Positions 1-4,979 of a stretch of 5,577 bases of DNA are shown one piece after another (within the stretch, counting starts at the first letter, position 1; every line of letters begins with the position of its first letter). The notes below the pieces were generated by a model that made no database searches, was not told where the DNA came from, and was given only the letters and a program-made list of their open reading frames with translations. The DNA is from Actinomycetes bacterium. GTDB lineage: Bacteria; Actinomycetota; Actinomycetes; Mycobacteriales; Mycobacteriaceae. Both the position numbers and the translations under genes were made by a program. The stretch is from NCBI GenBank assembly GCA_023416315.1, contig JAEZIA010000419.1:1-5577 (forward strand). Direction: 5' to 3'.

Positions 1-367
1 CGCGGATCTTGTCCACGGCGTCGATCAGTTCGGTGCCGACGATCAGCAGCTTGGCGCCGGAGTCGTTGAGCACGTAGTCCATCTCGTCGGCGGCGAGCCG
101 GAAGTTGATGACGGCGGTGGCCGCGCCGATCGACGCCGCCGCCAGCGTCAGCTCCACACAGGCCGGGTGATTCTTGTCCAGGAACGCCACCGCGTCGCCG
201 CGGCCGATGCCGCGCTCCACCAGGGCGCCTGCCAGCCGGCGAATTCGGTCGTCCCACTGCGCCCAGGTCCAGCTGCGGCCGAGGTAGCTGATGGCCTCGC
301 CGTCGGGCTTGTGCTGTGCCCAGTACGCCGGCCGGTCGTCGAGGAAACGAGGTTCGGGTGCGTGCAT
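1..367 (-). CDS. Acyl-CoA synthetase (AMP-forming), N-terminal part, runs off window
   Basis: The reverse strand reads about 122 residues beginning MHAPEPRFLDDRPAYWAQHK and continuing to the window edge without a stop. The pattern is the N-terminal subdomain of the acyl-CoA synthetase/AMP-ligase family (ANL superfamily). Seen in order: a 'D-R-x-A-Y' opening, 'Y-L-G-R-S-W-T-W-A-Q-W' near residues 28-38, 'ALVERGIGRGDAVAFLDKNHP' near residues 47-67, and 'INFRLAADEMDYVLNDSGAKLLIV' near residues 89-112. The ATP-binding P-loop and catalytic C-terminal motifs lie outside the window, so activity cannot be confirmed. Known for the family: ATP-dependent activation of a carboxylic acid to acyl-AMP and then acyl-CoA, usually cytosolic. 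The ATG at 367-365 is the only usual start in this frame for at least ten codons upstream; no clear Shine-Dalgarno precedes it. It lies 29 nt after the DUF3253 stop on the same strand, so co-transcription is likely. Substrate unknown; no FadD number is assigned. Confidence 0.88.
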   Translation of the reverse strand, partial: MHAPEPRFLDDRPAYWAQHKPDGEAISYLGRSWTWAQWDDRIRRLAGALVERGIGRGDAVAFLDKNHPACVELTLAAASIGAATAVINFRLAADEMDYVLNDSGAKLLIVGTELIDAVDKIR

Positions 368-396
368 AACGGCCAGGGTGCCATGCCGGCGGGCGA

Positions 397-651
397 TCAG
401 GTGTCGGCTCGTCGGATCCGGATCGGTCCGCGCCACTGCGCGTCCGGGTCGAGCACCTCGTCTTTCTGGGTGACGACGACGTCGCCGTCCCGTGCCAGCT
501 GCCGGGCTTCATCGCGCGCGGCGTCCATCAGCTCGCGCCAGCGCTCGGGGTCCACCGCGCGGGCGGCATCGGACGGGCAGATCGACCGCGGCGCCCGCTC
601 GGCCGTCATCGTCAGGATCGTGGTACGCAACCGATTGCCCACGTCTGTCAT
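397..651 (-). CDS. DUF3253 family protein
   Basis: An 84-residue protein, full length for this small family. From memory the family carries a conserved core 'S-I-C-P-S-x-x-A-R-A ... W-R-x-L-M-x-x-x-R-x-x-A-x-x-L-A-x-x-G-x-(I/V)-x-V-T-Q-K ... D-P ... G-P-I-R'. All of this is present: 'RSICPSDAARAV', 'RWRELMDAARDEARQLARDGD', 'VVVTQKDEVLDP' and 'RGPIRIRR' at the C-terminus. The helical front half and basic tail give a compact, possibly winged-helix-like outline, but that is inference. The family's function is not known to me. I chose the ATG at 651 (MTDVGNRLRTT) because a strong purine-rich GGAAGGAAGGG lies 7 nt upstream of it. An in-frame GTG at 681 would add ten residues but would start inside the operator-like palindrome. 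It is first in the leftward unit with the acyl-CoA synthetase and diverges from fadD8, sharing the KstR-like site. Confidence 0.88.
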   Translation of the reverse strand: MTDVGNRLRTTILTMTAERAPRSICPSDAARAVDPERWRELMDAARDEARQLARDGDVVVTQKDEVLDPDAQWRGPIRIRRADT

Positions 652-658
652 CGAGACG

Positions 659-669
659 CCCTTCCTTCC
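659..669 (-). promoter_or_regulatory. Shine-Dalgarno of the DUF3253 gene
   Basis: The reverse strand reads GGAAGGAAGGG, followed by 7 nt and then the ATG at 651. This is the strongest ribosome-binding site in the window. It favours the ATG at 651 over the in-frame GTG at 681. Confidence 0.7.
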
Positions 670-673
670 GAAC

Positions 674-687
674 TGGAACACGTTCTA
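674..687. promoter_or_regulatory. KstR-type operator between divergent acyl-CoA ligase units
   Basis: The bases TGGAACACGTTCTA form an imperfect palindrome with inner half-sites GAAC and GTTC separated by AC. They fit the KstR consensus TnnAACnnGTTnnA, known from mycobacteria, at every fixed position. The outer T and A also pair; only positions 2/13 and the two central bases break symmetry. KstR is a TetR-family repressor of sterol catabolism genes, released by a CoA-thioester intermediate of cholesterol breakdown. The site sits 12 bp before the fadD8 ATG and 23 bp before the DUF3253 ATG. It overlaps the likely fadD8 -10 box, a position suited to repression. That KstR itself binds is inference; another TetR regulator with the same half-site could be responsible. 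Confidence 0.72.
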
Positions 688-689
688 AT
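684..689 (+). promoter_or_regulatory. Probable fadD8 -10 box
   Basis: TCTAAT matches TATAAT in five of six bases. Counting its last T as -7 puts transcription start at about 696, two or three bases before the fadD8 ATG at 699, giving an essentially leaderless mRNA. A GGAG at 692-695 lies only 3 nt from the ATG, too close for normal Shine-Dalgarno use, which also favours leaderless initiation. The box overlaps the KstR-like palindrome. No convincing -35 element was recognised. Confidence 0.45.
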
Positions 690-698
690 GTGGAGCGC

Positions 699-2300
699 AT
701 GAGTGACTCGCGGCTGCGCCATCCCCTCCATTCTGGCCACCTCACGGTGGGTGCGCTGAAGCGCAACAAGAACAAGCCGGTGCTGCATCTCGGCGAGACC
801 ACGCTGACCGGGGGTGAGCTGGCCGACCGCATCAGCCAGTACATTCAGGCGTTCGAGGCGCTCGGCGCGGGTTCCGGCGCGACGGCGGGGCTGCTGTCGC
901 TGAACCGGCCCGAGGTGCTGATGATCATTGGCGCCGGCCAGACCCAGGGTTACCGGCGGGTGGCACTACACCCTCTCGGCTCGCTCGACGACCACGCGTA
1001 CGTGCTCAACGACGCCGGTGTGACGTCACTGATCATCGACCCGAACCCGATGTTCATCGAGCGGGCGCAGGGCCTGCTGGAGAAGGTGCCCGGACTCAAG
1101 CAGGTGCTGACGCTCGGCCCGGTTCCCGAGGCGCTCGCCGACTCCGCCGTCGACCTGATCGCCGAGGCGGCGAAGTATCCGCCGAAACCGTTGGTGGCGG
1201 CCGATCTTGCGCCCGATCACGTCGGCGGCATGGCCTACACCGGCGGCACCACCGGCAAGCCGAAGGGTGTGCTGGGCACCGCGCAGTCGATCACGACGAT
1301 GACGACCGTCCAGCTCGCCGAGTGGGAGTGGCCGGAGAATCCGCGGTTCCTGATGTGCACGCCGCTGTCGCACGCCGGCGCCGCGTTCTTCGTGCCGACC
1401 GTCGTCAAGGGCGGCGAGCTGGTGGTGCTGACCAAGTTCGACCCGGCCGAAGTGCTGCGGGTGATCGAAGAGCAGAAGATCACCGCCACCATGCTGGTGC
1501 CGTCGATGATCTATGCGTTGATGGATCATCCCGACTCCCATACCCGCGACCTGTCGTCGCTGGAGACCGTCTACTACGGCGCCTCGGCGATGAACCCGGT
1601 GCGCCTCGCCGAGGCGATCCGCCGCTTCGGCCCGATCTTCGCCCAGTACTACGGGCAGTCCGAAGCCCCGATGGTGATCTCCTACCTCGGTAAGAAGGAC
1701 CACGACGAGAAGCGGCTGACCTCCTGCGGGCGGCCCACGCTGTTCGCGCGCACCGCACTACTGGACGCCGACGGCAACGAGGTGCCCCAAGGCGAGGTCG
1801 GCGAGATCTGCGTGTCCGGGCCGCTGCTGAGCGGCGGGTACCACAACCTGCCCGAGGAGACGGCCAAGACGTTCAAAGACGGCTGGCTGCACACCGGTGA
1901 CATGGCCCGCGAGGACGAGGACGGCTACTGGTTCATCGTCGACCGGGTCAAGGACATGATCGTCACCGGTGGGTTCAACGTGTTCCCGCGCGAGGTGGAG
2001 GACGTCGTCGCCGAGCATCCGGCCGTCGCGCAGGTGTGCGTGATCGGCACACCGGACGAGAAGTGGGGCGAGGCCGTCACCGCGGTGATCGTGCTGCGGC
2101 CAGACCATCCCAGCGACGACGACGCGGTGGCGAAGCTGACCGTCGAGATCCAGGCGGCGGTCAAGGAGCGCAAGGGTTCGGTGCAGGCGCCCAAGCAGGT
2201 GATCGTCGTCGACTCGGTGCCGGTGACCGCGCTCGGCAAGCCGGACAAGAAGGCCGTACGGGCGCAGTTCTGGGAAGGATCAGCTCGAGCCATCGGCTAG
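699..2300 (+). CDS. fadD8: Acyl-CoA synthetase FadD8
   Basis: A 533-residue, full-length AMP-forming acyl-CoA ligase, highly similar throughout to M. tuberculosis FadD8 (Rv0551c) as I recall it, for example 'LTVGALKRNKNKPVLHLGE', 'ADRISQYIQAFEALGAG' and 'GYRRVALHPLGSL'. Motifs in order: phosphate-binding loop YTGGTTGKPKGV (residues 180-191), YYGQSEAP (317-324), GWLHTGD with the ATP-ribose Asp401, the hinge RVKDMIVTGGFNVFPREVE beginning at Arg416, and the C-terminal catalytic lysine in LGKPDKK (Lys514). All catalytic residues look intact. Known chemistry: carboxylate plus ATP to acyl-AMP, then the CoA thioester, in the cytosol. The true substrate of FadD8 is not evident from sequence; a link to sterol-derived acids is inferred from the KstR-like site alone. 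The frame stays open upstream to 492, but that would run through the DUF3253 gene and the operator, so the ATG at 699 is chosen. It is unlikely to be MenE, which in M. tuberculosis is a separate gene in the wider locus. Confidence 0.95.
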   Translation: MSDSRLRHPLHSGHLTVGALKRNKNKPVLHLGETTLTGGELADRISQYIQAFEALGAGSGATAGLLSLNRPEVLMIIGAGQTQGYRRVALHPLGSLDDHAYVLNDAGVTSLIIDPNPMFIERAQGLLEKVPGLKQVLTLGPVPEALADSAVDLIAEAAKYPPKPLVAADLAPDHVGGMAYTGGTTGKPKGVLGTAQSITTMTTVQLAEWEWPENPRFLMCTPLSHAGAAFFVPTVVKGGELVVLTKFDPAEVLRVIEEQKITATMLVPSMIYALMDHPDSHTRDLSSLETVYYGASAMNPVRLAEAIRRFGPIFAQYYGQSEAPMVISYLGKKDHDEKRLTSCGRPTLFARTALLDADGNEVPQGEVGEICVSGPLLSGGYHNLPEETAKTFKDGWLHTGDMAREDEDGYWFIVDRVKDMIVTGGFNVFPREVEDVVAEHPAVAQVCVIGTPDEKWGEAVTAVIVLRPDHPSDDDAVAKLTVEIQAAVKERKGSVQAPKQVIVVDSVPVTALGKPDKKAVRAQFWEGSARAIG

Positions 2301-2316
2301 GTTTTCGGCGCATACT
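2298..2316 (+). promoter_or_regulatory. Possible promoter of the membrane-protein gene
   Basis: Two candidate -10 boxes lie in this 22-nt junction. TAGGTT (2298-2303) fits TANNNT and includes the fadD8 stop codon; it would start transcription near 2310. CATACT (2311-2316) lacks the first T but would start transcription almost exactly at the ATG at 2323. There is no Shine-Dalgarno, so either leaderless initiation or coupling to fadD8 translation is implied. Confidence 0.3.
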
Positions 2317-2322
2317 TGAGTG

Positions 2323-2844
2323 ATGCTGTCCCGGGTCATCCCGCTCGAGTATCTGAAAGAGCGCGACCTGATGTTCTGGCTGCCGCCCGGCGGCCAGGAC
2401 AACGAGGTGTGGGCAGACACCTGGGTGATCCTCGCCGACCTCGAATCCGCTGATGCAGAACCGGTGCTCGCCGCCTTGCGCGACGCCGATGTGGGTGCCT
2501 ACGTAGCCACTCCGAGCGGGCGGAAAGGTGCCGCGAGTCCGAGCGTGCAGTTGTACGTGGACCGGGAACAGCACAACAAGGCCGTCGATCTGCTGATGCT
2601 GTTCCTGCGCGGGAAAGAGCAACCGGTGCTGCCGCGCGCGGAACGAATCGCCCCGAAGCTCCGCAGCAAGGTCCCTGCCGTTCCCCGCGCCGTCTCGATC
2701 GCGCTGCAGGTCGCGTTCATGGCCGGGCTGCTCGCCCTGGGCGTGCTGCTGGCCTACTACCGCGGCCCGTCCCTCTTCCCGGCGGTGCACCACACGCCTC
2801 AGCCACCCCCAATATCCGACGTTCCGGCCCTGCAACGGCCCTAG
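2323..2844 (+). CDS. Conserved-looking protein with one C-terminal membrane helix, function unknown
   Basis: A 173-residue protein I do not recognise by name. Residues 1-100 are soluble and alternate strand and helix. The stretch 'PVLAALRDADVGAYVATPSGR ... VQLYVDREQHNKAVDLLMLFL' resembles, at the pattern level only, DUF2007-like 'signal transducing' domains (helix, short strand, then a strand ending in 'V-x-x-E/D' and a helix). A basic linker (RAERIAPKLRSK) precedes a single hydrophobic helix at about residues 124-146 (VSIALQVAFMAGLLALGVLLAY), followed by a proline-rich tail of about 25 residues ending near 173. No signal peptide. By the positive-inside rule the soluble domain should be cytosolic with a short external tail. 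GTG at 2320 immediately precedes the ATG at 2323; the ATG is preferred but either is possible. It lies 22 nt after fadD8. Coding status is supported by domain-like composition and clean packing between neighbours. Confidence 0.8.
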   Translation: MLSRVIPLEYLKERDLMFWLPPGGQDNEVWADTWVILADLESADAEPVLAALRDADVGAYVATPSGRKGAASPSVQLYVDREQHNKAVDLLMLFLRGKEQPVLPRAERIAPKLRSKVPAVPRAVSIALQVAFMAGLLALGVLLAYYRGPSLFPAVHHTPQPPPISDVPALQRP

Positions 2845-2868
2845 CGATGCGGATGGCAGCATGAGGCC

Positions 2869-3564
2869 ATGCCCGTCCGCGCTGTACTGTTCGACTTCTC
2901 CGGCACCCTGTTCCGCCTCGAGGAGGACGACAGCTGGTTTGCCGGCATGGAATTGATCGACGACAACGGACGCCGCGCCGTCGACGAGCATGTGCAGGCC
3001 GAGCTGATGGAGCGCCTGACCCATCCCACCGGCCGCTCGGTGACGATGACCGAAGAGAACTACCAGACCTGGGTCAACCGCGACCTCACCCCGGCACTGC
3101 ACCGCGAGGCCTATCTGCATGCGCTGCGCCAGACCGGCCTGCTCGACGAGCACGCCGAGGCGCTGTATCAGCGCACGGTCGATCCGGGCTCGTGGGTGCC
3201 CTACCCCGATACCGTCGAGGCGCTGAGTTCGCTGACGTCGGCGGATGTGAAGACCGCGATCGTGTCCAACATCGCCTTCGACATCCGCCCGGCCTTCCAC
3301 GGCACGGGTGCCGACGCCGACGAGTTCGTGCTGTCGTTCGAAGTCGGTGTGGTCAAACCGGATCCGCGGATCTTCGAGATCGCATTGCAGCGCCTCGGCG
3401 TCGAGGGCCCCGACGCGGTGATGGTCGGTGACAGTGAAGAGAACGACGGCGCCGCCCGCCAGCTCGGCTGTGACTTCATCCTGGTCGACCCCCTGCCGGT
3501 CGCCGAACGCCGGACCGGGCTGGTCGACCCACTGCGCGACCGCGGCATCGGGCGCTGGGCGTAG
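2869..3564 (+). CDS. HAD-superfamily hydrolase with altered first motif
   Basis: A 231-residue protein with all four haloacid-dehalogenase-superfamily motifs in order: motif I VLFDFSGTLF (nucleophile Asp9), motif II IVSN (Ser133), motif III VKPDP (Lys163) and motif IV VGDSEEND (Asp188, Asp193 for metal). The roughly 110-residue insert between Asp9 and Ser133 is helical, which fits a C1 cap, so a phosphatase or dehalogenase-like enzyme acting on a small cytosolic metabolite is expected. The oddity is motif I: canonical phosphatases have DxDGT, where the second Asp is the acid/base; here that place is Ser11 (DFSGT). Haloacid dehalogenases and phosphonatases also replace it, so chemistry other than simple phosphate hydrolysis is possible. 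The ATG at 2869 begins directly at the first beta strand (MPVRAVLFDF); only a weak AGG precedes it. It starts 24 nt after the previous stop and is probably in the same unit. The substrate is not predictable from sequence. Confidence 0.9.
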   Translation: MPVRAVLFDFSGTLFRLEEDDSWFAGMELIDDNGRRAVDEHVQAELMERLTHPTGRSVTMTEENYQTWVNRDLTPALHREAYLHALRQTGLLDEHAEALYQRTVDPGSWVPYPDTVEALSSLTSADVKTAIVSNIAFDIRPAFHGTGADADEFVLSFEVGVVKPDPRIFEIALQRLGVEGPDAVMVGDSEENDGAARQLGCDFILVDPLPVAERRTGLVDPLRDRGIGRWA

Positions 3565-3567
3565 GTT
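3562..3567 (+). promoter_or_regulatory. -10 box overlapping the HAD stop codon
   Basis: TAGGTT fits the mycobacterial -10 pattern TANNNT. With its last T as -7, transcription would start at 3574, exactly the A of the next gene's ATG. The TAG stop codon of the HAD gene forms its first three bases. There is no Shine-Dalgarno at this junction, which supports leaderless expression. Not experimentally supported. Confidence 0.45.
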
Positions 3568-3573
3568 TTGCAC

Positions 3574-4035
3574 ATGGCCGACTCCGAGCGCATCAAACCG
3601 CCGTGGTGGCTCAAGCCGATGAACAAGGTCTTCATGGCCGCGATGCGCCTGGGCCTGACGAGGTTCGGCGGCGAGTCACCGGTGGTGCTGACCGTGGTGG
3701 GCCGCAACTCCGGCAAGCCGCGCTCCACGCCGATCACGCCGTTCACCGTCGGCGGACAGCGCTATGTCGTCGGCGGCTTCCCCGGCGCGGACTGGGTGCG
3801 CAACGCTCGTGCCGCCGGCGTCGTGATCCTGACCCAGGGCAGGCACAGCGACACCGTGCGGATCGTCGAACTTCCGCCCGACGAGGCCCGGCCGTTGCTG
3901 CGGGCCTTCCCCGACCTGGTTCCGACCGGCGTCAGCTTCATGAAGAACGCCGGGCTGGTCACCGAAGGCAGACCCGACGAGTTCGAAGCACTGGCCGGCC
4001 GCTGCGCGGTATTCCGATTCGATCCCCTGACCTAG
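3574..4035 (+). CDS. Deazaflavin (F420)-dependent nitroreductase-family protein
   Basis: A 153-residue protein of typical length for the Ddn-like family (split beta-barrel, PF04075 type). Evidence: the family signature 'V-L-T-V-V-G-R-x-S-G-K-P-R-S-T-P' at about residues 38-53 (Gly43, Arg44, Ser46, Gly47, Lys48, Arg50), then 'GGQRYVVGGFPGADWVRNARAAG' with Gly67-Asp73-Trp74-Asn77, and a later strand 'VRIVELPPDEARPLL'. Known for the family: many members use reduced cofactor F420 to reduce quinones or nitro compounds, and some act at the membrane; others have no known activity. An amphipathic front segment (PPWWLKPMNKVFMAAMRLG) could touch the membrane, which is inference. It sits 13 nt before menB, so a role near menaquinone is tempting but unproven. 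The ATG at 3574 is chosen over a TTG at 3568 because the -10-like TAGGTT ends 6 nt before it and no ribosome site supports the TTG. Confidence 0.9.
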   Translation: MADSERIKPPWWLKPMNKVFMAAMRLGLTRFGGESPVVLTVVGRNSGKPRSTPITPFTVGGQRYVVGGFPGADWVRNARAAGVVILTQGRHSDTVRIVELPPDEARPLLRAFPDLVPTGVSFMKNAGLVTEGRPDEFEALAGRCAVFRFDPLT

Positions 4036-4038
4036 GAG
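4034..4038 (+). promoter_or_regulatory. menB Shine-Dalgarno overlapping a stop codon
   Basis: AGGAG spans the last two bases of the upstream TAG stop and lies 10 nt before the TTG at 4049. It supports the rare TTG start and suggests menB is translated from a message shared with the Ddn-like gene. Confidence 0.55.
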
Positions 4039-4048
4039 TGCAAACCCC

Positions 4049-4951
4049 TTGACCGACAACCCCTTTGACCCGTCACAGTGGCGCGCCATCGACGGCTTCG
4101 AGGACTTGACCGACATCACCTATCACCGTCACGTCTCCGACGGTACGGTGCGGGTGGCCTTCGACCGGCCCGAGGTGCGCAACGCGTTTCGCCCACACAC
4201 CGTCGACGAGCTCTACCGCGCGCTCGACCACGCCCGGATGTCGCCGGATGTCGGCGTGGTGCTGCTGACCGGTAACGGACCGTCGCCCAAGGACGGCGGT
4301 TGGGCGTTCTGCTCGGGCGGCGATCAACGCATCCGGGGCCGCAGCGGATACCAGTACGCCGCCGGGGAAACCGCCGAGACCGTCGACCCGGCACGCGCCG
4401 GCCGGCTGCACATCCTGGAGGTGCAGCGGCTGATCCGGTTCATGCCGAAAGTGGTCATCTGCCTGGTCAACGGCTGGGCGGCCGGCGGCGGGCACAGCCT
4501 GCACGTGGTGTGTGACCTCACGCTGGCCAGTCGCGAGCACGCCCGGTTCAAGCAGACCGACGCCGACGTCGGCAGCTTCGACGGCGGCTACGGCAGTGCG
4601 TATCTGGCCCGCCAGGCCGGGCAGAAGTTCGCCCGCGAGATTTTTTTCCTGGGCCGGTCCTACACCGCCGAACAGATGCACCACATGGGTGCGGTCAACG
4701 AGGTGGTCGACCACGCCGAGCTGGAGAACGTCGGCGTGCAGTGGGCCAAGGAGATCAACGGCAAATCGCCTCAGGCCCAACGCATGCTGAAGTTCGCGTT
4801 CAACCTGCTCGACGACGGCCTGGTCGGCCAGCAGCTGTTCGCCGGCGAGGCCACCCGGTTGGCGTACATGACCGACGAGGCCGTCGAGGGCCGCGACGCG
4901 TTCCTGGAGAAACGCGACCCGGATTGGACGCCGTTCCCCCGCTATTTCTAG
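4049..4951 (+). CDS. menB: 1,4-dihydroxy-2-naphthoyl-CoA synthase MenB
   Basis: A 300-residue crotonase-fold protein that, compared from memory, is almost the same as M. tuberculosis MenB (Rv0548c, 314 aa), including 'GNGPSPKDGGWAFCSGGDQR', 'NGWAAGGGHSLHVVCDLTLA' (oxyanion hole region) and 'TDADVGSFDGGYGSAYLAR'. It closes the second ring in menaquinone synthesis, turning o-succinylbenzoyl-CoA into dihydroxynaphthoyl-CoA in the cytosol; the active enzyme is a hexamer in relatives. Residues matching the known M. tuberculosis catalytic set are present with an offset of 14: Asp171, Ser176, Asp178 and Tyr273. The start must be the TTG at 4049: an in-frame TGA lies at 4028-4030 and no other start is available between them, and an AGGAG stands 10 nt upstream. 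The N-terminus is therefore about 14 residues shorter than in M. tuberculosis. A T7 run at 4641-4647 encodes Ile-Phe-Phe and is in frame. Expected to be essential for respiration. Confidence 0.97.
   Translation: MTDNPFDPSQWRAIDGFEDLTDITYHRHVSDGTVRVAFDRPEVRNAFRPHTVDELYRALDHARMSPDVGVVLLTGNGPSPKDGGWAFCSGGDQRIRGRSGYQYAAGETAETVDPARAGRLHILEVQRLIRFMPKVVICLVNGWAAGGGHSLHVVCDLTLASREHARFKQTDADVGSFDGGYGSAYLARQAGQKFAREIFFLGRSYTAEQMHHMGAVNEVVDHAELENVGVQWAKEINGKSPQAQRMLKFAFNLLDDGLVGQQLFAGEATRLAYMTDEAVEGRDAFLEKRDPDWTPFPRYF
4641..4647 (+). repeat. menB: Seven-T homopolymer inside menB
   Basis: Seven consecutive T bases occur in the codons for Glu-Ile-Phe-Phe-Leu (ATT TTT TTC), where mycobacteria would normally use ATC TTC TTC. 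The reading frame is intact and matches MenB on both sides. Long T runs are rare in DNA this rich in G+C. Confidence 0.9.
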
Positions 4952-4965
4952 GGATTTCGGGCGCC

Positions 4966-4971
4966 TAGACT
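4966..4971 (+). promoter_or_regulatory. Leaderless -10 box of the SDR gene
   Basis: TAGACT fits TANNNT, lies wholly inside the 28-nt gap between menB and the SDR, and is followed by 8 nt and then the GTG at 4980. Transcription would start at about 4978-4980, giving a leaderless message that begins at or next to the GTG. No -35 was recognised. It supports the GTG start. Confidence 0.55.
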
Positions 4972-4979
4972 CGGCAGGC

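Noticed and set aside
652..681. GTG start at 681 for DUF3253
   Set aside because: It has no ribosome site and starts inside the KstR-like palindrome. The ATG at 651 has a strong GGAAGGAAGGG at good spacing.
167..688. Plus-strand open frame of 173 codons
   Set aside because: It runs antisense through the acyl-CoA synthetase N-terminus and DUF3253, both of which have clear family signatures on the minus strand.
492..698. Upstream extension of fadD8 to an earlier ATG
   Set aside because: It would add 69 residues with low-complexity Arg/Ser/Ala content, overlap the DUF3253 gene and pass through the operator. The FadD8 similarity begins at the ATG at 699.
699..2300. fadD8 as the menaquinone ligase MenE because menB is nearby
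   Set aside because: The sequence matches FadD8 along its length, and in M. tuberculosis MenE is a different gene in the same wider locus.
2161..3573. Long minus-strand open frame of 470 codons
   Set aside because: It lies opposite fadD8's end, the membrane protein and the HAD gene, all with clear family motifs or structure. The translation shows no motif and is rich in His, Arg, Gly and Gln, typical of an antisense shadow in high-G+C DNA.
3568..3573. TTG start at 3568 for the Ddn-like gene
   Set aside because: It adds only two residues, has no Shine-Dalgarno, and lies before the start point predicted from the TAGGTT box.
2301..4979. Rho-independent terminators in the gaps between rightward genes
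   Set aside because: The gaps are 9 to 28 nt long and contain no stem-loop followed by a T run. The only T run (4641-4647) is inside menB and has no hairpin before it that I could see.
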